Source: Argopecten irradians
Lineage: Eukaryota > Mollusca > Bivalvia > Pectinida > Pectinidae
Length of the DNA: 64,000 bases
Direction of reading: 5' to 3'
Assembly: GCF_041381155.1 (NCBI RefSeq)
Contig: NC_091147.1
Location: 8,144,837 to 8,208,836, forward strand
In this document: one piece after another, positions 1 to 13,714 of the stretch
Layout: each line of letters opens with the position of its first letter
Position numbering within the stretch: position 1 is the first letter of the stretch
Made by a program: the position numbers and the translations under genes
Notes under the pieces: generated by a model
Seen by the model: the letters and a program-made list of their open reading frames with translations, nothing else
The model's database searches: none
What the model was told of the DNA's origin: nothing

Positions 1-1589
1 TCTTCATCAATTTTTCATGGGAGGGGCAAATTAAAAGACTGTATCTTGACATTGATCATTATGGAAACACGAGTTTAAGTTTAATTAAAATTTTGAAATA
101 ACCAATTTAAAATAACGTATTTCTAACTATTCCTTCAAAATCATAAAATAAATCTTCCAAGCAAATTTGTCATCTGCTCTATGTTCATTTATCACTATTC
201 ACTTGTAATATAAAAATAAAAAATTTATTAAACTTGTGATCAAATGATAGATGTGTGTATTTGCCTCTAGCGGTTTGAAGATAAAATCAATATTTTTTGT
301 CTAAAATAACACCCATAAAAGCTCTGTATTGTCAATGCTATTGAGCTAATTGAAAGCCTTATGCTAAACCAATTTCCATTCCTCAACTTTTTTTTAGATC
401 TGTAACAACAGATTTCATAAATTTCCCCCAGAGGCACCATCAGTTTGCATTTTTTCATTTCCACTTCCTATGGAGAGAAGATGTTGTCGGTCCCTTCATG
501 ACTTTATAGTCGCCCGAATCACCTGTTTTTATCTCCACTCACCAGATAAGACAAACATACATTACATCATATTTCAGTAATGTTTTCACTGCTCATCAGG
601 ATATATACCATACATTCTGTTTATAGGTTTTGATCGACCAATCAAAGCATCATTACATCCGTAGCTATACTACTTCCAGTTGTAAGGTCATGAATTCATA
701 TCTAAGGTCTGGTTTCTGTATGAAAACAAACAAATGAATTTCGTAACAGTTTACTGCGGTAGTACCTTCTAGGAAATGAATATAAACTAAATGAACTCCA
801 AAAATGTTTTCAAACTACAATCCTGACCATATATTGAAGAGAAATGGTAACTGAAGTAAAATCTAAACAGCTATCTGGTATATCTGATAGACTATATTTA
901 TCAGAAGGTACCAAAACCTGTTGAGCACTAGTAGTGCTATATAGGTGTGCCTTGCTAGACTAGCTAGGGTTTATTTCCAGTACATACCACTGTTTATTAA
1001 AATTTACTCCACAGACATTACTCTACACATAGCGATGGGATCATTTCTTATACAGGAATTTGTTTATAATCTAGATCTAAAACCTATAGCATGACTTTAA
1101 ATCAAAAGAACTTAAGTAGGGGTGGATAGTTAATATAAGAGCGAAATAGTTACATATTATACGGTATACCATATTGGTACTGATGAAGACACAGGTGTTT
1201 TAAGTTTTAATGATACAGATACTTTTGAAGAACTACACTGGTCGTCAAATATATATACTACATATAGATTTCATCATGCTTATAAGTCAACTATATATTA
1301 TAACCATATATTGGAATTATTGTATCAACATTTATTTTCTTTAAAGATCGATACCAATTGTGTTCTTACTTATTAACATAGAAAAGTAATAAATAACAGG
1401 ACCTGTTAAACAGAACGCAAAGGATAGATAATTTGAAACACAAAAATTATGTGTTTGCTGTTTTTCAAATATGAATTAATAAAAGCATAGGCCCTTTATA
1501 TGTATCGAGTTTTTATAAAATGAGTAACTAATTTTTTAAGTATCGTATGTATACCCAACATTGGTTTACAATTTCTTTTAACATGCTAT
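1..1589. other. AT-rich intergenic, nothing recognised
   Basis: Open frames here are short, on both strands, and show no recognisable domain, splice pattern or repeat family. I see no RNA gene. Confidence 0.5.
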
Positions 1590-1800
1590 TAGTAACCAGG
1601 AGTTAGGTGCAGGAAAGCCTAGAACCCAGAGAAAAAAACACTACTGACCAATGGTCAGTGCAACTACGTACTCACTAATTACTCCAGTCTCCATGTAGGT
1701 TTCGAACTCGCTACATGAATTCAGATCTAAAGGTGGAGGACTAATAATATAGCGGACCCACTTAATCGATCACTGATCATCAGTCACCACGGCTAAAGAA
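1590..1800 (-). repeat. tRNA-derived SINE, minus orientation
   Basis: Read on the minus strand it opens with GCCGTGGTGACTGATGATCA, a degraded tRNA 5' part. A B-box-like GAGTTCGAAACC follows, then a block with CACTGACCATTGGTCAG and a T-rich CTCTGGGTTCTAGGCTTTCC. This order (tRNA head with pol III boxes, then a conserved central block) is that of the widespread molluscan SINEs with a core domain. A second partial copy of the central block lies near 13148-13245. It is degraded, with no clear target duplication. Confidence 0.5.
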
Positions 1801-2756
1801 GTATGCCAGAAAATATATTGTAAATCTAGATATTATGCACAATAAGTATACATGGTAACTAGAACTTCACTCTTTGCAGGAGTTATAAATGAACAAATGA
1901 CAGATGGCAATTGTTTGCTAATAAAGGGATACAAGATAACAAATAAGTAAATTTTAACATTCATGCAGTGATTACACAGAAACGTTTTTACAGCAAACAT
2001 AATGTTTCATGTTAATCAAGGAGCCGGACCTCTACAAATAAAAACATTGTCATAAACACTTTCAAAGTGTATCAACAGTCATAGAATCACTTTCTTATCA
2101 ACTGGCTGCAATTCATAAGCAAAACAGTCAAAAACAGCATATCCATAATTATATGACCAAAATAACAATACCCCCGGTATGTATTTAAGCCAGAGTGAGT
2201 ATCTATTTATTTTGACAAAAGTGATGGTCATGATGCATGGGTAGTGGATCATTTGTGTTATTGACAATTTACTGTACTAGATATATAATATAGCTGCCAG
2301 CTTCTATTAACACCCTACAGAAGCCAGAGGTCTTATATATTTAGACAGTGGTCAGTGTAACAATGATTCGTGTGGGAGGAGTGATGTGTATTACAGATGT
2401 GTATAGGTGTAACTATTTTGCAATCTGTGTACATGAGTGATACCAAAGTGGCTGTAGTAATGGAAAGGTAATGGACTACATCAACCTTTACATACCACAT
2501 TTAAACCAAATGACTCTAGCACTGATTACCGGGTAGACAGTTTCCTATAGTGGTCCTAGCCTGTTTCAAACAAATATAGTACCACATACAACATAATAAA
2601 CCCTGCTAAATTCTAGGTACCGATATAGCTAGCTACCTATATGCTCTGACAGCTCAACATAATTTCCATCTTATATTTTGTCAAATGATCATAGGACAAC
2701 ACCATAGTAGGGCCGAAGTTGACCGGCAGAGATATACAATCTAGCCCTGAAATCAA
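1801..2756. other. AT-rich intergenic, nothing recognised
   Basis: No coding frame, RNA gene or named repeat family could be supported in this stretch. Confidence 0.45.
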
Positions 2757-2922
2757 AGGGTTCTCATTAAGTTTTTTAAAAGATGGTTGAAAATTAATAA
2801 TAGGCACTTGGAGGCCACAGGCCCTCGTGGTGGCTAATACTTATTTCTGACAAAAATAGACGATTTTAAACAAGGAAATAGATGGCTGTTTTTGCCGGCA
2901 ACCGGCTTTTTACGAGAACCTT
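2757..2922. repeat. Short MITE 'GGTTCTC', copy 1
   Basis: A unit of about 166 bp begins AGGGTTCTCATTAAG and ends TACGAGAACC, so its ends are short inverted repeats (GGTTCTC / GAGAACC). The interior carries GGAAATAGATGGCTGTTTTT and a GC-rich block around GGCCACAGGCCCTCG. Two more copies lie at 3310-3451 and 31407-31569. The size, inverted ends and multiple copies fit a MITE of unknown superfamily. Confidence 0.6.
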
Positions 2923-3309
2923 GAATTATCAAACCGAAGTCTTCGAGATATTACTTAAACAAACATTCAACCTCATCTAAGTGATATACCTTAAAACCTG
3001 TCTTAGCAGCGCTAGCCACCTCCGAGTATCAACCAATCCATCTAATGGCCACTTTCTTGGTTGATTGGTTGCAATTGATTGATAAGACTTAATGTCCTAT
3101 TATAGCCTCCATCATTTAAGGACGCCCTATGTATGCAATGAGGAATGTATTGTGTGTGTGTTTTGGGAGATTGCAGTATGTTCATGTTGTATCTCTGTAA
3201 TAGTGGGACCCTTCTCCCAATTTTTAAAACTGAAACTTGCCACCAAAGACACTTAACAATTAACACATGTACACCTCACCTGACTACAATGCCAACTTCA
3301 ACACCAAAC

Positions 3310-3451
3310 AGGGTTCTCATTAAGTTTTTCAATAGATGGTTGAAAATTAATAATAGGTGGTTGTGGGCTGCAGGCTCCCATGGTGGCCAATATTTATTTC
3401 TGACAATAATAGCCGGTTGTAAACAAGGAAATAGATGGCTGTTTTTGCCGA
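3310..3451. repeat. Short MITE 'GGTTCTC', copy 2 (right end missing)
   Basis: It starts GGGTTCTCATTAAG and keeps the same interior order as the copies at 2757 and 31407, but stops after the TGGCTGTTTTTGCCG segment. The closing GAGAACC end is absent. Confidence 0.55.
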
Positions 3452-3536
3452 ATGACATGTGTATAATTAAAGTCCACTTTGATATCTTGTCTTTGTTCAT
3501 TTAGTGGTATTTACAGACAGGTTGACAACATATTAA

Positions 3537-3878
3537 AGATGCTCCACCGCCGACAGAGCAAAAATGGCATTCATCATTAGAACAATAATTGGTGTTTAAT
3601 CTTGTATATATATGTCTAATTAACACAAAAAATAATATAAGATAATTTATTTTGCCTTTGGTGCATGCGCAATCAGTACTTCATTCCATATAGGATATAG
3701 TGCCACAGATTTTTTTCGGGATGCAATTAATTATTTTTTACATTTTCAACTTGAAGTAAAATTAGAAGTTCAAACTTTTCAACGATGGTAATGGTGTAAA
3801 GTAAGTAACTTTTGTATGAAATCATCTGCTCCTGTTTTTGATAGTGAAAAAAAAACATTTGTCAGCGGTGGAGCATCT
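3537..3878. repeat. MITE with TTAA target duplication
   Basis: The ends are inverted: AGATGCTCCACCGCCGACAG on the left and TGTCAGCGGTGGAGCATCT on the right. TTAA flanks both sides (3533-3536 and 3879-3882). No coding sequence lies in its 342 bp. TTAA duplications are the signature of piggyBac-type and Kolobok-type transposons, so this is probably a non-autonomous derivative of one of them. Fragments of the same end occur near 36490 and 53382, inside the tandem duplication. Confidence 0.7.
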
Positions 3879-4290
3879 TTAATATCTAATATTATACATT
3901 ATGAACAATTCATAAGTATAATGACTCAGTATTCTAAATTCTAAGCAAACTTACTACAATGTAGTATATATCTGAACTAGGGGGGGATTAATATTAGTCA
4001 AGTGCTAGTGTAAACATTTGTCATAATAAGAGCCTAAAAGCTTCTGGCTACGGACCTTGGACTCCTCTTTCTTTCAGCTTCGACAAGCTAATACACAATG
4101 GGACACAACATCATCTTCTAAATGTAAATACATTTCAATGCAATGTAGGATTATACTGCAAGTTGCAGAAATATCACAATTTGACAACATCTGCTTCTCA
4201 TAATATTACACAAGCTTACTGAAGTGAAATAAAAGGAAAAGTGTCATTCAAAATTACTGTTTGTTTATAATCCTTTGATGGGTATAACTA

Positions 4291-4533
4291 CCATATTCGC
4301 CTAATTAGCGCCCAGTGCACAGAATAATTGTAGGGGTGGGGATGACTTTTTAATGATTATGAACCAAAAAATGTTATTTTTAGGCGGAAACAGTTTGACA
4401 TATATTTTAAATCTTTCTGTACTCACAGTACTTTAATCTGTTACAGTAAACATGCATTATGCCTTTATCCGTTGACTGATTCAAGACGCATAATTGGGAG
4501 AGGGGCACTAATTATGGCGAATTTTGCAATGGT
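4291..4533. repeat. MITE with imperfect inverted ends
   Basis: The left end ACCATATTCGCCTAATTAG and the right end (minus strand TACCATTGCAAAATTCGCC) pair over roughly 25-30 bases. The element is about 243 bp and non-coding. A flanking TA on the left would suit the Tc1/mariner group, but this is weak. Confidence 0.5.
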
Positions 4534-6273
4534 AGGTCATCCTAATGATGAAGAATGCATGTAAATTTAAATCATTTGTCACTTCAACTTGTTGCTTTTT
4601 TTTTGTATCTCATTCTGCAATTTTTTTAATTATTGGCCCCAAAATAATTGTATTGGTCAGGACTTCAGTTATATCACTTAAATATATTTACGTAGTTTTA
4701 CAAACAAACAAACAAAATAAAGTAGATGGGATAGTGATAAATACAAGATACAAAATGTTTGAAGCAATGCAAAGTTTTAGAGTCTCAGACACGAGAACTT
4801 TGTAAGAGAAATCTACAATACACATCATTGTGTATTGGACCGGCAACGTGACAGTTATGTGTGCCAGCACTGATGGTTTGTGTTTACATCAGTACATGCT
4901 TACAGATATCAAAATGTAATGACCAACCACCTGCTGTAACGATGCTTGCATCAACAGGCGTACAAGTACTCAAATCTATACCCTGTGACCTTTATATCGG
5001 CCGTCGAAAGGTGTTGTTATATCGCCGATCAGAGGGGAAACTCCCAAAAAACCTGAACATGTCTGCACAATACATGCGGCTACAATTCACTTGTTTCTTA
5101 CCTGAAATTAACACATTTTACACATGTGTGTAGTGCAAGCTCCTGACATGTGGTTATCACAACTTCAATTTGTTTCTTATTTTCATGATGCCAAATTTCA
5201 TAGGGTTTCTTATCTCAGGTTCGGATGCTGACTCACTCGAACTCAAAGTGATGTCAGGTTCGTTTCCCGTAAACAGCTTTCATTATAGATTGCACGACTC
5301 GAATAACACACAAGAAATGTCCTGAATCTTCATATAACAATTTTGCACGTGTTAGAAATCCAACCGATGTCGAAATCCTTGGAATGAACGGTAAAAACAA
5401 CTTTACATTCACCAAAGCTGGCTTTTGTGATTCTAACCCGCCATATTGTCAAAGAAAGTAGTTCAGTATATGGAGTGTAATATATTCATACGCAAAGGAA
5501 AATGGTTAAAATATCGCATTTCTCCGAAAATAACGCGTTCGTGATAAACCTTTGGATTAAAACTTAATAAATAACGCTAAAAATATTGAGTTACCGATGA
5601 CGAAAATGTGTTATTACATATTGCACTATTTTGTGTTCCGCGACTGTGTAACACACGGAAGTTAAAAAAGGTTAGCTAGACCAAAGGGGAATAATCCGTC
5701 TTTGCAGAGTCATTAATTTCTGCTGCTAATCTAAAGTAAAGACGGAAGTGCATAGTGTAAACTTTTTAATTCTGAAAGGAATTCTTATCAATTTAAATTG
5801 TTAACCATCACATGTCGCTACTGTCTTTACTAAACGAGTAAATCAAGATGACCTTTAAGCTAACGTTATTCAGGTGTTATTTCTAGGTAAGAGTTCAATA
5901 CACATTTGTACCAAGTCACCTTTCCAAATTCGTATGGCCGTGGGGAATAAACTTAGACCTCATGTCACCGATATATGTTACCGAATTTTATGTCACAGTC
6001 TGCGGCAAAGTAGACACTTTAGGTGTCTAACCCATGGCTTGCATTTTAACAAAATAAAAAAGTCAAACCTGTCTAAAAGCCACCTAAGGGACCAAGAAAA
6101 ATGGTCTACAATACGTACGTAGCCAGGTGTTTTTTTATATAATTAAGACATGTCAAAATATGATCATTCGGGATCCAGTGAATTTGAGTGGTCTTGTTAA
6201 GCAAGTGGTCTTTATACTGGTGTGGTCGCAACGGCAGTTTTGAATTGTACCTAGGATTTAACTTGCTATGATA
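4534..6273. other. Intergenic, nothing recognised
   Basis: Open frames of 80-90 codons occur (for example 4861-5133 and 5874-6122) but have no recognisable motif and no splice context. The stretch 5200-5700 is somewhat richer in CG than its surroundings, which could mark an unseen promoter, but no exon was found next to it. Confidence 0.4.
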
Positions 6274-6615
6274 CTCTAGGGGTTAATACCACTGTCGTCA
6301 TGTCCACCCCTGGAATTTGCCATAGCAAAACTGAAGAAAACAGAAGAAACAAATACTATAGAAAAGCAGTACAATGTGGTTGACTGTGTGGCTTTGAAGT
6401 TGAGTGTCGCTCTCTCTATACCAGGCTCTGCAGGGAAGTGCTTGGTCAGTTTTTTTCTCCTGCCACTCATCAAGTTTCAATATGAGATAATCTGGGGATG
6501 GATATAACGTTAGCGATAGTAACCCCGGATGCATCGAGGGTGAGTCTGCATTTTCGATATCCTAGAGGTTACTATCACTCCAGTGGTTAGTGAAAGCAAC
6601 CCCTAGAATGTAGAG
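6274..6615. repeat. MITE of the 'CCCCTGGA' family, divergent
   Basis: The ends carry CTCTAGGGGTTAATACCACT on the left and its approximate complement (AACCCCTAGAATGTAGAGG) on the right. Its interior GTGGTTGACTGTGTGGCTTT is shared with the elements at 36150-36475 and 53035-53352. A further end fragment (CCCCTGGAATATCGAGGATG) lies at 8694-8713. It is non-coding. Confidence 0.5.
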
Positions 6616-7084
6616 GACACGGGTCTACTGATCACACATCAGCCATCATAACTGAGCGTTAATTGATAAACTAGGCTTTATATAGCTTAACTGATGTTCT
6701 TAGTTTGCAAGTTGCGGATTTTTTCTTTTCGAAAAATATAAGTAGGCTATATGTTTCCGGTATATGCATTATCTTCTTAATTCAATAAAAGTTTGCCTTG
6801 CTTTCATAAAAAGACTTTCGAATTAATAATAGCGATCTAGCAATAACGACTACATGTAAACAGACGTCTATTAAGTTTATTGTTTGTGATATAAAGACGT
6901 ACAGGGAAATGGTAACAGGAGCGTCATATTCAAGATTTCATCAAATCAAACCTGTAATGGGAGAAAGCGGGAGAAGTAGGGAAGGAAATGCAAAAATAAC
7001 ACATTGGTATAAAAGGGTGAAGTAACGTCAATGCGGAAGATTTCTCGAAACACACTTACGGTAATTCAAAATTATTAACGTTGA

Positions 7085-7690
7085 CTACATAATAGAAATA
7101 ACTTAGTGCTTTTATACAGCAAAGTCGTCAGTTTTGAGAACAGCAAAGCTTGCCGAGCTTATCAAGCGAGTACATTTTTGCCCATTGACCCCATTGAAAT
7201 CTGTAAAGTTCTGTGTTTTCCCCTAAAATACTATTATAAATCCATATCTATAACAACTTATGTATTCCTAAGCAAGCCCCTATGTCAATGTCAGTTGCGA
7301 AGTACAAATTGGCACTTTATACAAATTGGCACTTTATCTTAAAATATTTGTCCATAACAGAAGCAAAACTTTATGCAAAAATCTCAACATTTTCTACCTT
7401 TAAATAATTGTTCATATTCAAAACGACACTTATAATCCTAAATCAATGTCAGTTGTACTGGATAACAGCTTCACAACACTTGCAAAAAAAACCTTAATCT
7501 TGTGATTTAGATCCATTGGGCCTCTTGAAATGTCAATACCCATCGCTACACTTATTAATTATAATCCCAAATTAATAAGGTTATAACAGTATTTCAACAC
7601 TTACAGCAAAACCTTTCAACACTTGCACCAAAACCTTAACCTGAATTTCCAACACCGACGCCAACGCCAGAGAGTGATTCAATAACAGTT
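7085..7690. repeat. Degraded tandem-core element (low support)
   Basis: It opens near GAACAGCAAAGCTTGCCGAGC and closes near CGACGCCAACGCCAG. Similar left and right arms bound the tandem-core family at 45400-47270 and 60194-60858. Between them are loosely repeated phrases such as 'caacacttgca ... aaaacctt'. It may be an old relative of that family. Confidence 0.3.
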
Positions 7691-7699
7691 AATTTAAAA

Positions 7700-8060
7700 A
7701 GGACTTGGAAAGAATCAATTATTCCGAAAAAATGATTTTTTTTCTACTTTGAAGAGAATTATGGTAAGCAGTTATTCCGACGGTTAACCTACTCCGACAA
7801 TATTTTTTTTCGTCTACACTTTGAAAATAATTATTAATTATCATAGCTACAAATTCCTATATTAAGGTACGTTTATTCCTTGTTTGCGACTATGAAGAGA
7901 ATCACGAGAATTCATTCCGACTATGTTTTTGAAAATAATTACCAATTCAAGGCTACAATTTTTTTATGTTTATTCCTTGTATGTTACTTTGAATTATGGT
8001 AATCAGTTATTCCGACTGTACTCCGTCTATACTTGGAAAAGAATTACAAATCAAAAGCTT
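7700..8060. repeat. Degenerate tandem repeat, TTATTCCGAC phrases
   Basis: About three loose units of some 120-140 bp each carry TTATTCCGAC, TTTGAAAATAATTA and TTTATTCCTTGT. The units are heavily diverged. No gene is seen. Confidence 0.35.
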
Positions 8061-8287
8061 CCGAATGCTTGTTTATTCTTTGTTTGTCCTTGGTTCACAT
8101 CCAAAAAATGCGCCATCTAACGAGATTCATCGTATGGATTCAAGAGTAATTAAAACATACATGTGGAGCCTATATATTTAACATGTAAAACAGATTAATC
8201 GGATATTCTCACATCCGTTTCTGTAGAAATTCAATGGTACTTGTCTGCCCAGTCTTTCAATTTTTTATCCAAGACTGTTGGAAGTTG

Positions 8288-8531
8288 TGTTTATAACACA
8301 TTATTTGTTCAAAGTAAAGTATCCTATCAAAGTAAAATTCCTGAGTGAATTTGCGACTCGCATTTGGGTCCTTATGTTTCTGCAAATTGTACTGAATATC
8401 TTCTCATTATGCATTATCAAAAGATATTCTGCAAAATTTGCAGCAAGACCAAAATTCGTGTCGCAAATTCACTCCGCAATTTTACTTTGACAGGATAATT
8501 TACTTTGAACAGATAATGTGTTTCATAAAGG
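8288..8531. repeat. MITE with long inverted ends
   Basis: The first about 70 bases (ACACATTATTTGTTCAAAG, then AAGTAAAATTCCTGAG and GTGAATTTGCGACTCGC) reappear inverted at the right end with few differences. That leaves a short unpaired middle in a 244-bp non-coding element, the foldback layout typical of MITEs. Confidence 0.6.
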
Positions 8532-9899
8532 ACTGTTAAGCACCAGTCATACGATTGACGACATTGGATGTGTATCAGTAAGGATAGTGGCCCGAGAACT
8601 CATCCTTAATTGATGAACTCCGCCTGAATGTATTCTGGGATTATCCTGGAACTGCGACAACGTAGCTCTGTATGACGGACAGTGACGGTAACCCCTGGAA
8701 TATCGAGGATGTTCTTTCTGTATCCCGAATCTGTAACAGTAGGTAGTAGCGCTGCAGGCGATTACCACAACCGCTGCTCATGAAGCAGTCAGTGACAATT
8801 ATAAACATTACTCTCCATTATCTTTCCTTGTCTCAAAGCTGTCGACCAGAGTGATTTTTACTGTCTTCATGTCAATGGCAATCATCTCATTCGAACGTCA
8901 AGAAAAAAAAAGAATATTGGTGAGTGTTACTTGAGAAAACTTGCTCTAAATTACATTCAGGAGACAAGTCTTCACCCTTCTTGACTGATAGACACGGCTG
9001 AGACAACCTCGGACAACGTCGATGTCACTAGGACCAAATTCTCTGGAACGATCAATAGGTCTATTATATGTATACTTTGACAAGTACAAATCATTCGGTC
9101 CCGGACAAACTTCAATCAGAACACAGAAATATATTATATACAATACTGTTTGATGGGTCAGAATTCCCCATTCCCACAGTATATGTCAGCAAGGCATCTG
9201 ATACGTCTGCTAGACCTGCTCAGCTATCTAATACTGAACCGAGCTTGCGGACTTCAGATTAATCTATGTTCGATGATCTTATGTACTGTGGTTATCTGAT
9301 GCAGTAGATAACACCCTAAACAACTAGGGTTTTCTTTAGTTTTCTACAGGAAAGGTCTATCCAGAGCAACTTCTTGAGGTTTCCAGGTTTTCAAGAGTGT
9401 AACAACATGAGGAAAATGATGAAAATACATTATCTTTTAAAAAGAATTATGGGGATGGTGATGGCGGCCAAGGATGGTGGAGATGGCCTCAAAACTGAAG
9501 CCCTAAAAAATCTTTCGATCCACCGCTGTAAGGAAAGTGTTGATGTAAGTAGCTTTTTCTATTGCAGCTTTTAAAATGATAAATAGAGGCATTGTTTTGG
9601 ATATGGCTCTCTACACGCATGACCGAAGACAGTGTCTGCAAGCCTTAACCGTGGATAGCGAAGATCAATGAATGACTGCATTTTTTCACTGCCATCTGTC
9701 TTCCAATTTCTGTTGTTTATCCAAGACTTGTGTAAGTTCTGTAGAACTGGCATGGGTGCACTGGAGACTGACATGTACAACAACCAGTCTTCTGAGAACA
9801 AAGAGAAAGGAATGTGGACGAGGGGGACATTGAAGAGGACAAGTGAGAATAGTGGTTTTAATATTTCCCCCTGATGGGTTATGACTGACAATTTAAGTG
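8532..9899. other. Intergenic, mostly unrecognised
   Basis: Apart from a fragment of a MITE end at 8694-8713, nothing is recognisable. Open frames of 60-106 codons (for example 9571-9891 on the minus strand) show no domain. Confidence 0.4.
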
Positions 9900-11650
9900 T
9901 CGTTAGTGATTGTTAGCCCAGCGGACTACTTTCCGAGTAAATAAGGCTTTTTTGGTAATGATGTGTAGGCGGAGTGGTGTTGATGGCATCTCTGCTGAAT
10001 AGCTGCCGTTGTCTCCCAGTCTCCTGCTGTTGTGAGTATCCCGACAGCCTATACACTCCCTGTAGCAGGGATTTCTGATTTCACATAGATGACAAATGAA
10101 TTTTGTGAGTATCCCACCACCCTAGATATACTTCCTGTAGGACGGATTCCTGATTTCACGAAGATGACCAATGTCCTTTGGATAACATCCGCTTCCTGCT
10201 TGCGCGGTCAAGACTCGAGAATATCACCATAATGATTATGGCGCCAACTGCATCTCCCGTCCGTAAGTACAACCTGGCATGATAGGAGGAGATTGTCAGT
10301 TTAACTGGTCTCTCACAAAAAGCACATTCCGCCTTGTTCTTAATACCCTAGGTGAACAGGTTGGTTGAACGTATCAGTAAATTGTATGTCGACTTAAGCA
10401 GGAAGCTAAGCATGTGTTTGTCACTCTAGGGATTTTCCGTCGACTCCCTTTCTTCAATTGAACACCGACTTGCTTCCCTGGTGATCTGTGTAAGTACGCG
10501 TGTATGTTCCAAACTTTCAGACTTTCTCAAGGAATGTCTCCCTTCCGTACTAAAATGTCTATGCACTTGTTTTCCAGCTTGTACTTCGTCAACTGCATTG
10601 GTATGATGGTAGCATACCTTGTTTCCCACGTTTAGTAAAGATATGGTCCTGAACTGGCCAATGACACTGGAGTTATTTTCCTTTGGTATGAAACATGCTT
10701 CCGCTCTATTCCAGCTCTCCTCCAGACAGTTTCTCCACCAAACAAAAGACAAAAGTCATAGAACCTTCTCAGCTGTCTCGGACAGTTTCTGTTAACCCTA
10801 TATGCTACTCCATTGGTTCAGGCACTGATCTTGCTCTTGTCTTCTTTATAACTTTACGAACATAAGAAAGCTTTGACTCGCTCACATCAAATGCCTCTGC
10901 TAGCTCTTCGACTTCTCTGATCTTTTTTATTCTCTTCTAGATATTCTCCTATCCTATGATCACTGAATTTTCCTCGCATGTTCCTCTACAATGTCCTTTG
11001 AGCTGGCCAACTGCAGCGATCTCATGGTCGCAGAAAGCCTCTTCATGAACTGGAAAGGATTTGTCACAGAGCTTCTTGCTTCCGTTTCACTCCTCAACCT
11101 CTTCTTTTCCCCCCTACCGTTCCGAAATTGCCATCTAACCCGAAGTTGTGCATTACTTCCAGACAATTACCAACGTCCTCATCGCACTGCTGCCTCAGGT
11201 CACTCTACTTGCCTTCTTCTTTCCTCACCTTATCCAGTCTGATCCTCCGTGCCCGCTCTCTCTGAGAATCTACTTCATTGCTTTGCTTTACTTGCAATCT
11301 TCCTTCTCTGATGACTGAAGATTATGGTTACTGAGGTTGTGTCTCACTCTGCGCTGCGCTATGTTGAGAATTGGACTGTGACCCATCCTTCTGTGATGGA
11401 TCCTCAATCCTTTGTTGTTCTTGCAGGTCTTTCCATCTTCGTCTGGTTGATCCTCAATCCTCTCTTATTCTTGTAGGTCTTTCCACAACTACATCTGCTC
11501 CCCCATTGTTCTGATTTTTTGTGTCTATATTCTGCTTAGTGTTGTCTCGAAATATTGTCTGATAGGTTGCTCGTCCTCCCCAACTTTTGTGTGACCCTGG
11601 GGTGTCTTAGTATATATCAGTACTAGTCCGCTGCGATTTCATGAGTTCCT
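9900..11650 (-). mobile_element. Decayed non-LTR retrotransposon (LINE)
   Basis: Read on the minus strand, three separated blocks appear in the expected order of a LINE ORF2. At 11166-10960 is the basic linker between endonuclease and reverse transcriptase (NPFQFMKRL). At 10752-10426 is the start of the reverse transcriptase, with FIPKENNSSVIGQFRTISLL, the 'P-K...-FR-ISLL' signature of that domain. Around 10350-10150 are pieces of the C-terminal part (AECAFC; GRCSWRHNHYGDILESL). Frame changes and stops interrupt it throughout. The endonuclease is not recognisable. It is old and inactive, and its clade cannot be fixed by eye. Confidence 0.6.
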
Positions 11651-13714
11651 CATCAAGGCGAATGTGCCAAGTGTAATGCCCCGTTACTGGTCTCTCAACT
11701 GTCATCAGTTTCTCCAGGTTGTTGCTGTAAGTTCTACTCGCACAATCCTCAACTAGTCTTTCCTTGTCGTCATTTGATTTGAATATTTCAGCACTTTCTA
11801 CGACGGAGTTACGTCCACCTAGTGATATTGTGATTAGGTTTTTCGTCCAAGTGATACATTTATAAAGTATTTCTCATCGTGTTTTATAAGAGAAAAACTC
11901 TTGATATTTTAACTAGTAATTTACAATTAATTTAAAGTAAAAAGAAAACACTTCTTAAAGAAAATAAACAATATTTAATCAATTGAAAAATAATTTTACA
12001 AACTGATTCTTGCATGCTTCTATCAAACGATTAAATGATATTTAAAGAGAAGTACATCTGACAATGATGAAAGACACAGGTACATAATGATTTATCCAAC
12101 TTACTATGGAAATCATATGGCACTATATAATCCTCAGTGATGGTAAAACATCTGTTATACATACTTCTCAATCATGGTGAGGAAGGTTTGTAAATTAGAA
12201 ATTTATCATATCATTTCAGAATATATAATTGTCAGATGTTAAAGACTATGATAATTGGGCAACATGCCTATACATGCACTCTACCTAAAAATTGAATCAC
12301 ACATAAATAGGCATGGCACCTCATGGCACCTCAATTAATCATGTCAATTTCAAATTAAGAAACAGTTTTACTGTATTGGCAAGATACTTTTGAGTGTATG
12401 ATATTTGATCACGAAAATTGGATCTGCAGCAAAATATTGAGAAATGGTTCACACATATTTACCCTGAAAGCCAGATCTCGAAAATAAAAGAAAAAAAAAA
12501 CTAATGAAATTTAAACTTTTCTTGTTTTTACTTAAAATTGTAAAATTTTGACCCGCATGATTAACTGGCTTTACAACATTATCTCCATATGGAAAATATG
12601 AAACCAATGACTTACATAATATTTAAATATCTGTATATCAAAACATTTATTTTGAAGTATCAGTAACAAATGCATTCGTATATATACACATACCTATAAA
12701 TACTTTAATATAGAAATGCTTACAGTAAGCGTGGGTATATACACTGTAGAAGCAAGTGTTAAATTTTGAGAAGTTTGCATGTATGTACAATTATTTGGCG
12801 GTGTTATTACCTTTGCAACAAAAATAAATCTGTTAATTTTTTTGCGAGAAATAATTCACTTAATTACTGTAAATTGTGTATTTCCTTGTTTACAGTACAT
12901 GGACATGCATCATACCCTCATGTTACCATTGTTTAACATTAAGGTTCATAATTACCATTGTCATGTACAACATTAAGGACTAAATACATATCACATTTTG
13001 ATCTGAATTCATAACTAATTACCAAATTACCAGACACATAAATTAAAATATTAAGAACAATTGAAGCCATGATATACATATATGTAGATGTACAATTTCG
13101 TAAGTTTAATGAGTTAAGGTGGTAAACATTCTACCACAACCTTCCATCTTTTGAAGCTTTTGGTAACAATCACCCTCCACCATGGGTCATGTTTGTTAAT
13201 CTAATCATGGTCAGTGGTTTTTCTTTGGTAACTCTGGCTTCCCTAAGCTTCCTAAGCTATCACAAATCCTAATTAAATAACAAAGCTATTTATAGGACCA
13301 AAACTATTGTATAAATGTTTATATTCAGAGGTTTTAATTTTGCTGAATTCACAGATTCACTCAAATTCACAAAATTTAATACATTTTTCAAAAGTCATGA
13401 TTTGATGTACCACAACTTGTCACATTAATTAGGATGATAAATGATGTATGATTATAAATCCCCAGAAATAATTTACCAACTGTTCATCAGTGATATTTAA
13501 CAGTAACTTTATAAATCAACTAAATCAATTGTCTACCTGGTATATGATACATACAACAAACCACAAATAGGAACTTCTAAATGTAACCTTCTTGCTAATT
13601 ACAGAGTACATGTATGTATTCAAAAGCCTAGAATTTTTATCTTAATTAATTTTTTTTATCACCAAATTACCCCTTAATCTTCCTTTCAACTTCCACACAA
13701 CCCCCTGGTGGCAA
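11651..13714. other. 3' flank of the S28 protease gene, AT-rich
   Basis: This lies downstream of the protease stop codon (gene on the minus strand) and probably includes its 3' UTR. A partial SINE central block is present near 13148-13245. No coding frame was recognised and no polyadenylation signal could be chosen with confidence. Confidence 0.4.

Noticed and set aside
8547-9891. Several 60-106 codon frames in the left gene-poor part
   Set aside because: Overlapping frames on both strands, no splice context, no family resemblance.
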